From assembly GCA_017624155.1 (NCBI GenBank), contig JAGANS010000001.1, positions 1 to 62,546 on the forward strand: a DNA stretch of 62,546 nt. Reading direction: 5' to 3'. Positions within the stretch are counted from its first letter, which is position 1, and each line of letters starts with the position of its first letter. The DNA comes from Muribaculaceae bacterium. Lineage in GTDB: Bacteria; Bacteroidota; Bacteroidia; Bacteroidales; Muribaculaceae. The notes under the pieces are model-generated. The model had not been told where the DNA came from, searched no databases, and saw only the letters and a list, made by a program, of their open reading frames with translations. Positions 47,701 through 54,879 of this stretch are shown here, piece after piece. The translations under genes and the position numbers were made by a program.

Positions 47701-48852
47701 CTCAATTCGTCGGGAGGCACACTGTATATCGGTGTGAACGACTCTACCCACTGCGAGGCCGGCCTGTATGAGGATTTTGAATACTACAAGCACCATAGGG
47801 CATCGATAGGCACATATCAGTACGATATGCGCAGTGTCGACAACATGTGTGTGTTTTTGGCCAATCTTGTCCGCTTTACCTGGGGTAACATCGTGGCCGG
47901 AAATGTGCAGATCGAGCAGGACGATGAAGCAGCCCGCGATGTCATTATAGTCAAGGTGCAACCCCGTACGACGCCCGTGCTTCTCGATGGCAAGATTTAT
48001 GTCCGCCGATCGGGCAACACAAATATGCTGCTTGATGACGAGCGCGCCGAATTTATCCGTGAACGTCAGGACCTTGAACGGCGCAAGCAGGAAGATCTGC
48101 GCGTCCGCGAAGTCGAGGCTCAGGCTGCGGGTACAATGATCCGACCGGCCGGAGATTCTCCCGCCACAGCTGACGTGCCACTTGTAGCTGAAACAACGGA
48201 TAATGTGCCGCCGGCCGAGCAACACGGAATGTCTACATCTGGTTGGCGTCACAACATATTGCATGAATGGGAAGACGGCTACCTGCCACCCGCAGGTTAT
48301 CTCTACTTCAGGGATGGGAATGTGTTTGTCCGTACTGTAGAAGATCGCCAGTACGACTATGACAGCGATTGTGAGCTGGCTCTCGCCTTCACCGGCCGCG
48401 AAGCCGCGCAAGGCGTGTTGGTGATTGTTTACGACAGCAAGCGTGTGCTCAAGGTGCCTATGTCCGAGATTATGGAAAAGGATCCCGACCGTTCCGTGGG
48501 ATTCAGTATATCGGGCAAGCCGGTGTTTGCCTCAATCGCGCTTCCTGCTGATGCCCTTATCGCCTATCTTACCGACAATAAGAATTCGCTCTACCGTCGT
48601 GTCATCCCGCTCGCCGACATTGAGTCGAAGCATCTGAACTCCACGCCCGATCCGATTACCGAGGCTCCCGGGGTAGGGGGTGTAGCTGCGTGCGAGATTG
48701 CCGCAGCCTCGTCGCTCGGAGCTTTCAACGGCTCGTTGGTCAAGGACATGTCTACGCGGCAGATAGGATATACGCTGCGCACGACAGCCGATACCGACAA
48801 AGCACAGCAAATAATTAAAGAAGACCGCAAGGCGGCCGCACCTAAAGTATGA
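44773..48852 (+). CDS. Large AlbA_2 (Schlafen-like) domain protein, function unknown
   Basis: A 1359-residue soluble protein. Only one domain is clearly recognised: AlbA_2 at about 933-1100, with RENQFIEFKSSIVYPARKF, SFLNSSGGTLYIGVND and a late KIYVRRSGNTNML strand. In this family the fold binds nucleic acid, and some relatives are RNases or transcription regulators. The N-terminus (about 1-65 and 70-150) and the region about 545-745 look beta-rich, with spaced GDI/GDV and V-C-H-F patterns suggesting OB/S1-like folds (inference). Regions about 155-450 and 770-900 are helical. A charged helix with RERQDLERRKQEDLRVRE follows the AlbA_2 domain. No signal peptide or membrane segment. It overlaps the GT2 gene by four bases and heads the ruvC operon. 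Confidence 0.75.
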   Translation: MQYQIGDIREFDVIKDFGDREDFFRLHIPGAGEARLPKLKFQREEPLPDKVKCRIKYINGDMPVLGHFMPQYVNRFYKAGVLQKRDFEFTVIGLPAHAGDKFILEDKYGIRYNLDGRGNILAEGQTVLCHFTKLSNTLFNLELTKSDMRLPFFAPHEFLNEIGVRGIMNSVLIKLAVNTLVDAAAEFKSNNPLWVVTALKSATSQLSELFVGSDIKRHNRFFRELLRIIRTGCLYLIENSRFLRNLSGQHRRSIQAVLTEAVESLEPYRDLLKLVVDSRQCEFVENLMHKLRESGYLYHPARQFSMLMMIFRTQPALVREYLGKIFETIMEWRLETWTTEPFRSAFVGQFELYIRQACREIDLLPQADTEEDTDRIEKMVTAIALQMLISGDSTSDRYRRNRSLFYRYISLLRPVKGQELLDKAFLTLMGVNFPLEFNYDTIKEPMMLMTRATVCPSEDMFHLQSIHTYRECGVEFTVSDSGIALRRTDENNAGRILPNGMMDWLSPQIYLEGVQSLNGGQINSFDAHRRLWANIETALFENRVQAAEAEECHKPEPGDVVKIVISSDETPRSDNPRWVALIDDEHFLAMPGYIFRDDIVGFTLRSSDLDRDRVTAQSAFIGENGRPRHFMATVKEIDAEGMCHFSLLDDVAEQCSNIMSYDETYRAVIAQRHEHEYSGIAETGYGVYLRQQPGSPGFAPGDIVTFRIYDRSNPNHIVGTIIDEPCAGGSLDKVSAFANLMKGISLLVENEEDEEQMTLDVDETLTREDVSEIIELIRFKAISSSTLLLAYDYLQFGRILALAIEDVQLADRLQIHADLLRMHQFYATNRRVDADELELYRPKVQGYPMLEVVFHRLEIVSWLGDSDRNDDLWQTINKQRNLLESNLARLVLSYNMLPPTADGDIDKDVSEGLKSKIAKMLGVNFEARQLKSYGRENQFIEFKSSIVYPARKFKHDKIKADPEAQQFVILRIIASFLNSSGGTLYIGVNDSTHCEAGLYEDFEYYKHHRASIGTYQYDMRSVDNMCVFLANLVRFTWGNIVAGNVQIEQDDEAARDVIIVKVQPRTTPVLLDGKIYVRRSGNTNMLLDDERAEFIRERQDLERRKQEDLRVREVEAQAAGTMIRPAGDSPATADVPLVAETTDNVPPAEQHGMSTSGWRHNILHEWEDGYLPPAGYLYFRDGNVFVRTVEDRQYDYDSDCELALAFTGREAAQGVLVIVYDSKRVLKVPMSEIMEKDPDRSVGFSISGKPVFASIALPADALIAYLTDNKNSLYRRVIPLADIESKHLNSTPDPITEAPGVGGVAACEIAAASSLGAFNGSLVKDMSTRQIGYTLRTTADTDKAQQIIKEDRKAAAPKV

Positions 48853-49616
48853 GTCCGGAACCTCTATTTTCCATAATCACGATATGCTATAATGCCGCCG
48901 GTACCATCGGCCGCACTATGGACAGTGTGGCGTGCCAGACATTCACCGATTATGAGCATATCATAGTCGATGGATCTTCAACCGATGATACAATCCGGAT
49001 AGTGACATCTGCAGGTCGCCCCGAATTGCGGCGTGTGCAGTCTGAGCCTGACGATGGATTGTACGACGCCATGAACAAGGGCATCGGTCTTGCACGCGGC
49101 AAATACCTGATTTTCCTTAATGCCGGCGATAAATTTCACAGGCCTGATACTCTTGAAATCATTGCCCGTGCTATTGTCGGCAATGATATGCCGGGTATAG
49201 TCTACGGGCAGACAGATCTTGTCGATGACGAAGGACGCTTCCTGGCCAAGCGCCATCTTACCGCTCCCGACAATCTGTGCCTTAAGGACTTCGCACACGG
49301 AATGCTTGTGTGTCATCAGGCATTCGTGGCCCTGAGGCGGATAGCACCGTATTACAATCTTAAATATCGCTTTTCGGCTGATTATGACTGGTGTATACAA
49401 TGCCTGATGCATTCGCGCAAGAATGTATATACCAGCGAGGTGCTTGTCGATTATCTTGCCGAGGGTGTGACGACAGCCAACCGTCGCAAGTCGCTCGTTG
49501 AGCGCTTCCGCATCATGAGCCTGTATTATGGCTTTTGGCCTACGGCGTTCCGTCATCTCGGCTTTATATTACGTTTTATGTCTCATAGGAAAAAATTGAA
49601 AAATGCACATATATAA
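48849..49616 (+). CDS. GT2 family glycosyltransferase (soluble)
   Basis: A 255-residue GT-A glycosyltransferase: FSIITICYNAAGTIGRTMDS, IVDGSSTDDT and a DxD-like region LNAGDKF where the usual DxD is weakly kept. No transmembrane helix. Its sugar and acceptor are unknown. The start overlaps the AlbA_2 stop (ATGA at 48849-48852) and its end overlaps the DUF4286 gene by 14 bases. Confidence 0.87.
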   Translation: MSPEPLFSIITICYNAAGTIGRTMDSVACQTFTDYEHIIVDGSSTDDTIRIVTSAGRPELRRVQSEPDDGLYDAMNKGIGLARGKYLIFLNAGDKFHRPDTLEIIARAIVGNDMPGIVYGQTDLVDDEGRFLAKRHLTAPDNLCLKDFAHGMLVCHQAFVALRRIAPYYNLKYRFSADYDWCIQCLMHSRKNVYTSEVLVDYLAEGVTTANRRKSLVERFRIMSLYYGFWPTAFRHLGFILRFMSHRKKLKNAHI

Positions 49617-49905
49617 TATTACATTTGGTGTGGATCCGGCTGTCGAGAAGGAGTTTCTCGACTGGTTGCGCAGCGAGTTCATAAGTGTATCTACCGAGGA
49701 CGGCGAGTATTTCAGCCGCCCGGAATTGATGCGTGTGCATGCCGATGCCGCCGACGGCAGCAGTTTCGCTCTGCATCTGCGTGCCGATGATCTTGATGAC
49801 ATCAATAAATGGTATGCCGATCATGGCGCCGGGCTGTTCGATACGATTCAGCGCACTTGGCCGGGCCGGGTAGTGTTTTTCCCGACAACGCTAACCCTCA
49901 TCTGA
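49603..49905 (+). CDS. DUF4286 family protein
   Basis: A 100-residue small alpha/beta protein of the Bacteroidota DUF4286 family: [21 protein letters not shown] at the start and a terminal segment with [12 protein letters not shown]. The fold is probably ferredoxin-like. Function unknown. Its TGA overlaps the ruvC ATG (TGATG at 49903-49907). Confidence 0.85.
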   Translation: MHIYNITFGVDPAVEKEFLDWLRSEFISVSTEDGEYFSRPELMRVHADAADGSSFALHLRADDLDDINKWYADHGAGLFDTIQRTWPGRVVFFPTTLTLI

Positions 49906-50480
49906 TGGCTGTCGACGGCAAGGTTCGCGACTATGAGCGCGTGATAATCGGCATTGACCCGGGCACCAATGTGATGGGCTACGGTATTCTTGGCATTAAC
50001 GGCAAGAAGCCGGCGGTGGTGGCGATGGGAGTAGTGAAACTCAGCAAATTCGAGAGCCACTACCTGCGTCTCAAGCGCATTTACGACCGCGTGCTCGATC
50101 TGTGCAGTCAATATCTGCCCGACGAACTTGCAATCGAAGCGCCGTTCTTTGGCAAGAACGTGCAGTCGATGCTCAAACTCGGCCGTGCGCAGGGCGTGGC
50201 TATGGCTGCCGCACTCGCCCGCGATATCCCCATTACCGAATATGAGCCGCGCAAGATCAAGATGGCCATAACGGGCAACGGCGCATCGTCCAAGGAGCAG
50301 GTGCAGGAAATGCTGCGCCGTATACTTTCGATTCCTCGCGAGAACCTGCTGCCCGAACTTGATGCTACGGATGCTCTCGCGGCAGCTCTTTGCCATTTCT
50401 ACGAGTCAGGCAAGCCGGCTGTCGCAAAAGCATCGTCATGGAAAGATTTTATTGCCAAACATCCCGAAAAAGTAAAATGA
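49905..50480 (+). CDS. ruvC: Holliday junction resolvase RuvC
   Basis: A 191-residue endonuclease that cuts four-way junctions with RuvAB. The four acidic active-site positions are present: Asp 18 in GIDPGT, Glu in [11 protein letters not shown], and the two Asp of [31 protein letters not shown] is also typical. Start ATG 49905 gives the standard length; an upstream in-frame start at 49809 would add 32 unrelated residues within the DUF4286 gene. Confidence 0.96.
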   Translation: MAVDGKVRDYERVIIGIDPGTNVMGYGILGINGKKPAVVAMGVVKLSKFESHYLRLKRIYDRVLDLCSQYLPDELAIEAPFFGKNVQSMLKLGRAQGVAMAAALARDIPITEYEPRKIKMAITGNGASSKEQVQEMLRRILSIPRENLLPELDATDALAAALCHFYESGKPAVAKASSWKDFIAKHPEKVK

Positions 50481-51808
50481 AACAGATAATTCTCTCCCTA
50501 TTGTCAATGGCCGCCATATCGGCGTCGGCCCAACTTTCAGTGTCCGGAACAGAAGTTGTCGAAATCAAGCCCGAAGTGTCGTCGGGGCTTCAGAAGGTAT
50601 ATGTGTTGCGCGATGCGTCGCAGGGACGGCTTGAATACCGCGCGCAGCAGGGAAATTCGATTACTGTCCAGCGCTTCAGCAGCCTCGGCGGCGGATTTGC
50701 CGAGGATGTGCCGGGGCTCAAGGTCGTCAGCGATGGCAGTTCGTTGCTTCATTCATGGCCTGCCGGCAGCGATGACATTGGTTATATCATAACCGACAAC
50801 GGCCGTCAGACGTGTGTATGGGTGTGCAACTATGCCGCGACGCCATACACCGTCATCGAGTTGTTGCCCGCCGAACACGATTGCGACCGCATCCGCTTCA
50901 ATCTCGTCGGTTCCGCTCCCGAGATGCATTATTACAGCATCAATGGACGGCGAATAGAGCTCGACCGCGAGATGAAGCTCGAGTATTATACTCTTGTCTA
51001 CGACCGTGACGAAAAAATATATCGTCAGACACTTGTCAGTCACGATGTCAGTCATGCCGATGGCTATGTTTCGGCGCCGGCTCCGCTGTGCGATACCGAG
51101 TTCATCCTGCATCCGGGTCGTTTTGGCTTGCAATGGGGCGGCCGAGATGCTGCGTCTCCGTCGGTGGCTGCGTATGCTGTGCAGGCCGAGACTTCAGCCT
51201 TGCAGACCACCCGTGATGCCGACAATGAGCAGAAGGTTGAGGACGAGAGTCTCGGCGGATCGGCGCCTTGCGAGATTACGTTTACAGCCGCTGTCACCGA
51301 TGCTGCCATCTATCGCCGTTGGGAAATTGCCACGACCCCCGACTTCATAGATACATATCTCACGTATGATCAGCTTGAATTTACCCACACCTTCTCCGAT
51401 GCCGGCGTGACCTATGTACGCTTTACCGCCAACAATGCCGAGGGCACTTGTGAATATCTCGGCGAGCCGTATCAGATTACTATTGGCGAATCGCGACTTG
51501 AGTGCCCCAATGCCTTTACTCCCGGCACATCAGAGGGTGTCAACGATGAATGGAAAGTGTCCTATAAGTCGATCGTATCATTCCATTGCGAGATCTTCAA
51601 CCGCTGGGGACAGAAATTGTGCACGCTGACCGACCCTTCGCAGGGCTGGGACGGCAAATATGGCGGCAAGGTTGTCGGTCCGGGCGTGTATTTCTATGTC
51701 ATCAAGGCCCGAGGCGCCGACGGCAAGGACTATAAGCTCTCGGGCGACATCAACGTTATAGGCTCCCGCCGTAACACCTCCCCCGGCACAACTATTCCTG
51801 AAGAATAA
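50477..51808 (+). CDS. Secreted protein with T9SS type B (gliding-motility) C-terminal sorting domain
   Basis: A 443-residue exported protein. Signal peptide [19 protein letters not shown]. The last 100 residues (about 342-443) are the T9SS type B sorting domain: [33 protein letters not shown] and [10 protein letters not shown]. The middle is beta-rich with a PKD/Ig-like stretch near 315-340. It should be secreted by the type IX system and cell-surface attached; PorQ is in this window. The ATG overlaps the ruvC stop (ATGA), and this 3' end of the operon has no obvious terminator. Confidence 0.87.
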   Translation: MKQIILSLLSMAAISASAQLSVSGTEVVEIKPEVSSGLQKVYVLRDASQGRLEYRAQQGNSITVQRFSSLGGGFAEDVPGLKVVSDGSSLLHSWPAGSDDIGYIITDNGRQTCVWVCNYAATPYTVIELLPAEHDCDRIRFNLVGSAPEMHYYSINGRRIELDREMKLEYYTLVYDRDEKIYRQTLVSHDVSHADGYVSAPAPLCDTEFILHPGRFGLQWGGRDAASPSVAAYAVQAETSALQTTRDADNEQKVEDESLGGSAPCEITFTAAVTDAAIYRRWEIATTPDFIDTYLTYDQLEFTHTFSDAGVTYVRFTANNAEGTCEYLGEPYQITIGESRLECPNAFTPGTSEGVNDEWKVSYKSIVSFHCEIFNRWGQKLCTLTDPSQGWDGKYGGKVVGPGVYFYVIKARGADGKDYKLSGDINVIGSRRNTSPGTTIPEE

Positions 51809-51840
51809 TTTGGTGCCTAAAGTAACTTAATTCAACTAAT

Positions 51841-51856
51841 ACAACTTAAAAGTTGT
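51841..51856. promoter_or_regulatory. Palindrome, likely operator of the toxin-antitoxin locus
   Basis: ACAACTT-AA-AAGTTGT is a perfect 16-base palindrome overlapping the -33 region of the toxin promoter, with further CAACT and ATTG half-site-like repeats around it. It is a natural binding site for the helix-turn-helix antitoxin, which in such systems represses its own operon (inference). Confidence 0.55.
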
Positions 51857-51883
51857 TTTATTGTAAAATTGTTGTTATCTTTG
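51853..51883 (+). promoter_or_regulatory. Promoter of the toxin-antitoxin operon
   Basis: TTG (51853-51855), 20 bases, TATCTTTG (51876-51883). The box ends 16 bases before the toxin ATG. Confidence 0.65.
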
Positions 51884-51899
51884 CAATAAATTTTGAAAT

Positions 51900-52447
51900 A
51901 TGAAGTTTGATAAGATTACTGAAAATGAAAGACTTTGGGCTGTCAGATATGACGAGGCCCTTGATAATGTTCTGGACGTCATGCTCGATAAGTGGAATGA
52001 CGTAACGTGGCTTCGTTCTTTTTTTAAGCAAAACTTAGATGATCTGACTTCATATTTTAAAATTACGGATGTTAATAAGGCAATATACGACACAATAGAA
52101 GATAGTGAACGTCTTCAGTGTCTGATACTGGATATACCCCGGATGCAAATTTGGATATGATATTCCGTCCGCTTGAGAATAGTCGTGCTTCTGAAATGCT
52201 TCTTGGGAAGGAAAAAGCACGCCTGCATAATGACGGCGGACATTCATCATGGCTACGTATATATGCCATAAGGATTGACCCCGGTATTTATGTAATCACT
52301 GGCGGGGCAATTAAACTGACCCGAACCATGCAGGAAAGGGAACATACTTTGATTGAATTGATTAGAATGGAAAAAGTTCGGAATTATCTGATAGATAATG
52401 GTATTTCGGATATGGACTCATTCAAGGATTATCTGCATGAATTATAA
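51900..52447 (+). pseudogene. RelE/HigB-like toxin gene of a TA locus, broken by a -1 frameshift
   Basis: Two overlapping frames join into one protein of about 182 residues. Frame 1 (ATG 51900) encodes RLWAVRYDEALDNVLDVMLD to LQCLILDI and then runs into a stop at 52160. The next frame continues TPDANLDMIFRPLENSRASE to the stop at 52447, with SWLRIYAIRIDPGIYVITGGAIKLT. The two meet at 52134-52141, where one base appears to be missing between ATA and CCG. I recognise the combined sequence as a Bacteroidales RelE/HigB-like toxin family; this recognition is from memory. The antitoxin starts 15 bases downstream. Either the toxin is dead, the base is a sequencing error, or frameshifting is used. 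Confidence 0.75.
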
Positions 52448-52462
52448 AGGAAAGGAGACAAA

Positions 52463-52780
52463 ATGAAGACTAAAGAAGAAATAATATCCGTGCTTCAGAA
52501 ACACAGTAGCGAAACTCCATCAAGATGGCGAGAAAAGGCTGAATGGAGAATTGCCAATAAGTCATGGCTCAGATATTCGCGGCGGATAGCGATGATGATG
52601 CTTGATAAAATGGATGAATTGGGGCTGACCCAAAAGTCTGTGGCAGAAAGAATGGGCTGTTCGCAGCAATATGTCTCACGTGTATTGAAAGGAACGGAAA
52701 ATCTGTCAATCGAAACGATAACTAAAATCGAGTCGGCATTGGGTATTGAAATTCTTGAGCCAGTGTTTTCATTTCGTTGA
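52463..52780 (+). CDS. XRE-type helix-turn-helix antitoxin
   Basis: A 105-residue protein with an XRE/Cro HTH at about 48-100: LGLTQKSVAERMGCSQQYVS, then KGTENLSIETITKIESALG. N-terminal helix EKAEWRIANKSWLRYSRRIA may contact the toxin. It is intact and in the same operon as the broken toxin gene; the upstream palindrome is its likely operator. Confidence 0.87.
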   Translation: MKTKEEIISVLQKHSSETPSRWREKAEWRIANKSWLRYSRRIAMMMLDKMDELGLTQKSVAERMGCSQQYVSRVLKGTENLSIETITKIESALGIEILEPVFSFR

Positions 52781-52832
52781 CATAGAAAGAAAGTTAAATT
52801 TTATGGACTCTATTATTATTTTAACGAATTAA

Positions 52833-52864
52833 TTTGGAAATATCTGTAATGTGTTGTAAATTTG
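52833..52864 (+). promoter_or_regulatory. Promoter of the lipoprotein-radical SAM pair
   Basis: TTTG (52833-52836), 20 bases, TAAATTTG (52857-52864). The ATG at 52887 is 23 bases beyond the box. Confidence 0.7.
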
Positions 52865-52886
52865 CGGCAAACCAATATTTTGTGCC

Positions 52887-53354
52887 ATGATTAAGCAGAC
52901 GATTAAGAAACAATTCAACCTATTGCTGTCGGCAGTGCTTGCATTGCTCGGCTTCTCGGCATGTGATAGTATCACCGGTGGAGGAGATGAACCTGTTATG
53001 TACGGTACTCCGTATGGCGATTATGAAATTTCGGGCCTTGTGACCGACGAGGCTTCGACCCCGCTAAGCAACATGCGTGTCATTGTGTCCTCGGCTGACA
53101 GTAAGGGTGTCGGATATCGACATTACGATGCCGATACTGTCTATACTGATGAACAAGGGCATTACATGGTGAAAAATGAGGGCCATTCATTCTCGAATAG
53201 ACAGGTATATTGTGAAGATCCTGCCGGCGTTTATGAGGCTGACTCCACTGTTGTAAAGCTTGACTATAAGGGTGGAAGCGGCTGGTATCAGGGAGAAGCA
53301 GTAGCCACCGCTGACCTCAAACTGAAAAAGAAGGCTGAGCCTTCAGAAGAATGA
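52887..53354 (+). CDS. Radical SAM-associated lipoprotein
   Basis: A 155-residue predicted lipoprotein with lipobox GFSAC (Cys at about 26). The mature N-terminus carries MYGTPYGDYEISG, which I recognise as the hallmark of lipoproteins paired with a radical SAM enzyme in Bacteroidales (NCBIfam TIGR04134, from memory). An Ig-like fold follows (ISGLVTDEASTPLSNMRVIV), then NEGHSFSNRQVYCEDPAGVYE and a Lys-rich tail. It overlaps the radical SAM gene by four bases. The pairing suggests it is the enzyme's substrate or partner (inference). Confidence 0.8.
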   Translation: MIKQTIKKQFNLLLSAVLALLGFSACDSITGGGDEPVMYGTPYGDYEISGLVTDEASTPLSNMRVIVSSADSKGVGYRHYDADTVYTDEQGHYMVKNEGHSFSNRQVYCEDPAGVYEADSTVVKLDYKGGSGWYQGEAVATADLKLKKKAEPSEE

Positions 53355-54451
53355 ACCCCGAGAAACTATCGTTAAGGCGGCGCATTGCCCTCGAGGTGAT
53401 GCGCCGCAAGCACATCGACTTGGTCGAAAGACATCCCCTGCGGACTCTCTTCTGGGAATCGACACAGCGTTGCAATGTGCATTGCCTGCATTGCGGCAGC
53501 GACTGCAAGGCATCTACCGAGATTCCTGACATGCCGGCCGAGGATTTCCTGCGCGTCATCGACAGCATAACGCCTCATGTCGACCGGCACAAAGTGCTGG
53601 TAATTATATCGGGCGGTGAGCCCCTTGTGCGCTCTGACCTCGAGAAGGTGGGGCTGGAACTGTATAGACGCGAATATCCCTGGGGCATAGTCACCAACGG
53701 TCTGGCACTTACCGACGAGCGGTTGCAGCGTCTGCGCCGCGCCGGCATGCGCACCATTTCGGTGAGTCTCGACGGTCCTGAGGACGCCCACAACTGGCTG
53801 CGTGGCCACGAACGCAGCTATGAACGTGCTCTGGCTGCTATCCGCAACATCGCCCGATGCCCTGAGCTGGCTTGGGATGTGATAACATGTGTAAATAAAC
53901 GCAACATCGGACGACTGGAGGAATTTAAGGAGACCCTTATAGCCAACGGGGTGAAAGCGTGGCGCATTTTCACGATATTTCCTATGGGACGTGCCGCCGG
54001 TCAGCCGGATCTGAAACTCGACAGCGCCGAGTATCGCTCGCTGATGGAGTTTATCAAGGCCACACGTGCCGAGGGACGCATCAATGTGTCGTATTGCTGC
54101 GAGGGCTTCCTGGGTGAATACGAAGGCGAGGTGCGCGACTATTTTTACCACTGCAATGCTGGCATTACGACCGGTTCGGTACTTATCGACGGCTCGATAT
54201 CGGCCTGTGCCAGTGTCCGGGCCGACTATCATCAGGGCAATATCTATAAGGACGATTTCATGGACGTGTGGAACAACCGGTTCAGGGAATACCGCGACCG
54301 CTCGTGGATGCGCAAGGGCGAGTGTGCCGACTGCAAGATGTGGCGCTACTGCGAGGGCAACGGTATGCACTTGCGCGACGGCGAAGGGCGGCTGCTGCGC
54401 TGCAATCTGCACGAGCTGTCGGCTAAGAGCCGGTTCGACAATATCTGTTAA
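53351..54451 (+). CDS. Radical SAM/SPASM enzyme paired with the lipoprotein
   Basis: A 366-residue enzyme matching, from memory, the TIGR04133 radical SAM/SPASM family. The radical SAM cluster is CNVHCLHC (Cys 41, 45, 48) and the twitch/SPASM part has CNAG, CASVRAD, then GECADCKMWRYCEGN and LRCNLHEL, enough cysteines for two auxiliary clusters. SPASM enzymes modify peptides or proteins; the neighbour lipoprotein is the natural candidate. Its final eight codons lie inside a 34-base inverted repeat whose other copy starts in the stop codon of the convergent gene. Confidence 0.85.
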   Translation: MNPEKLSLRRRIALEVMRRKHIDLVERHPLRTLFWESTQRCNVHCLHCGSDCKASTEIPDMPAEDFLRVIDSITPHVDRHKVLVIISGGEPLVRSDLEKVGLELYRREYPWGIVTNGLALTDERLQRLRRAGMRTISVSLDGPEDAHNWLRGHERSYERALAAIRNIARCPELAWDVITCVNKRNIGRLEEFKETLIANGVKAWRIFTIFPMGRAAGQPDLKLDSAEYRSLMEFIKATRAEGRINVSYCCEGFLGEYEGEVRDYFYHCNAGITTGSVLIDGSISACASVRADYHQGNIYKDDFMDVWNNRFREYRDRSWMRKGECADCKMWRYCEGNGMHLRDGEGRLLRCNLHELSAKSRFDNIC

Positions 54452-54459
54452 TCTCCAGG
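54426..54459 (+). repeat. Left copy of a 34-base perfect inverted repeat
   Basis: Begins AGAGCCGGTTCG and ends AATCTCCAGG, and is the exact reverse complement of 54846-54879. It covers the radical SAM gene's last codons, its stop codon and eight bases beyond. Confidence 0.95.
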
Positions 54460-54521
54460 CGGTCACTCGCTGTGCAGATTTGTTCGCGAAGCGAGGGAGC
54501 AATGGGGTGCCATTGTGACCG
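54460..54521. ncRNA. Predicted three-way-junction structure inside the inverted repeat
   Basis: Three complementary pairs nest cleanly: CGGTCA (54460-54465) with TGACCG (54516-54521), CTCGCT (54466-54471) with AGCGAG (54490-54495), and CAATGG (54500-54505) with CCATTG (54510-54515). This could be an RNA element or the hairpin end of a small mobile repeat. No promoter is visible. Confidence 0.35.
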
Positions 54522-54752
54522 AAGCAAGCGGACAAAGATGCATGACGAGTGGCCGTGTGGCGTAGTAACGTAGTCCGAGTAGATGTCTGCCGGTACTTTG
54601 CCCTCTTCTGGAACGGCGCAAGGATATGTTTTATCAGCCGATATTGGCGTTTGTTGAAGTTAATATTCATGATGCCTGCTATTTACGTAATCAAGCTATA
54701 ACAATCAAGAAAGACATTGTCCGTAGCCTCTGTTTTGAAATTACTACGCCTT

Positions 54753-54844
54753 CGCATGGCTTGGGCGCTTTTCGGCCTGCTCATCAGTCGCGTACATCAA
54801 GTACGCTCCTTCTTCGCAGTCCAAAAATCCCTCCATGCCATGCG
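54753..54844. repeat. Long imperfect hairpin at the right side of the spacer
   Basis: CGCATGGC (54753-54760) pairs with GCCATGCG (54837-54844); inside, partial pairing continues, and at the tip GCGTAC (54790-54795) pairs with GTACGC (54801-54806) around ATCAA. The segment 54522-54752 between the two structures shows no gene or promoter. Confidence 0.5.
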
Positions 54845-54845
54845 A

Positions 54846-54879
54846 CCTGGAGATTAACAGATATTGTCGAACCGGCTCT
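54846..54879 (-). repeat. Right copy of the 34-base perfect inverted repeat
   Basis: Exact reverse complement of 54426-54459. It begins inside the TAG stop codon of the AlkZ-related gene (54880-54878) and reads, on the minus strand, the radical SAM gene's last codons and stop. Confidence 0.95.

Noticed and set aside
52130-52145. Programmed -1 frameshift in the toxin
   Set aside because: ATACCCCGG does not match the usual X-XXY-YYZ slippery heptamer in the reading frame; a deletion is more likely, though a check of reads is needed.
53372-54670. 432-residue frame antisense to the radical SAM gene
   Set aside because: It runs through the coding strand of a clear enzyme and the structured spacer, with no recognisable domain.
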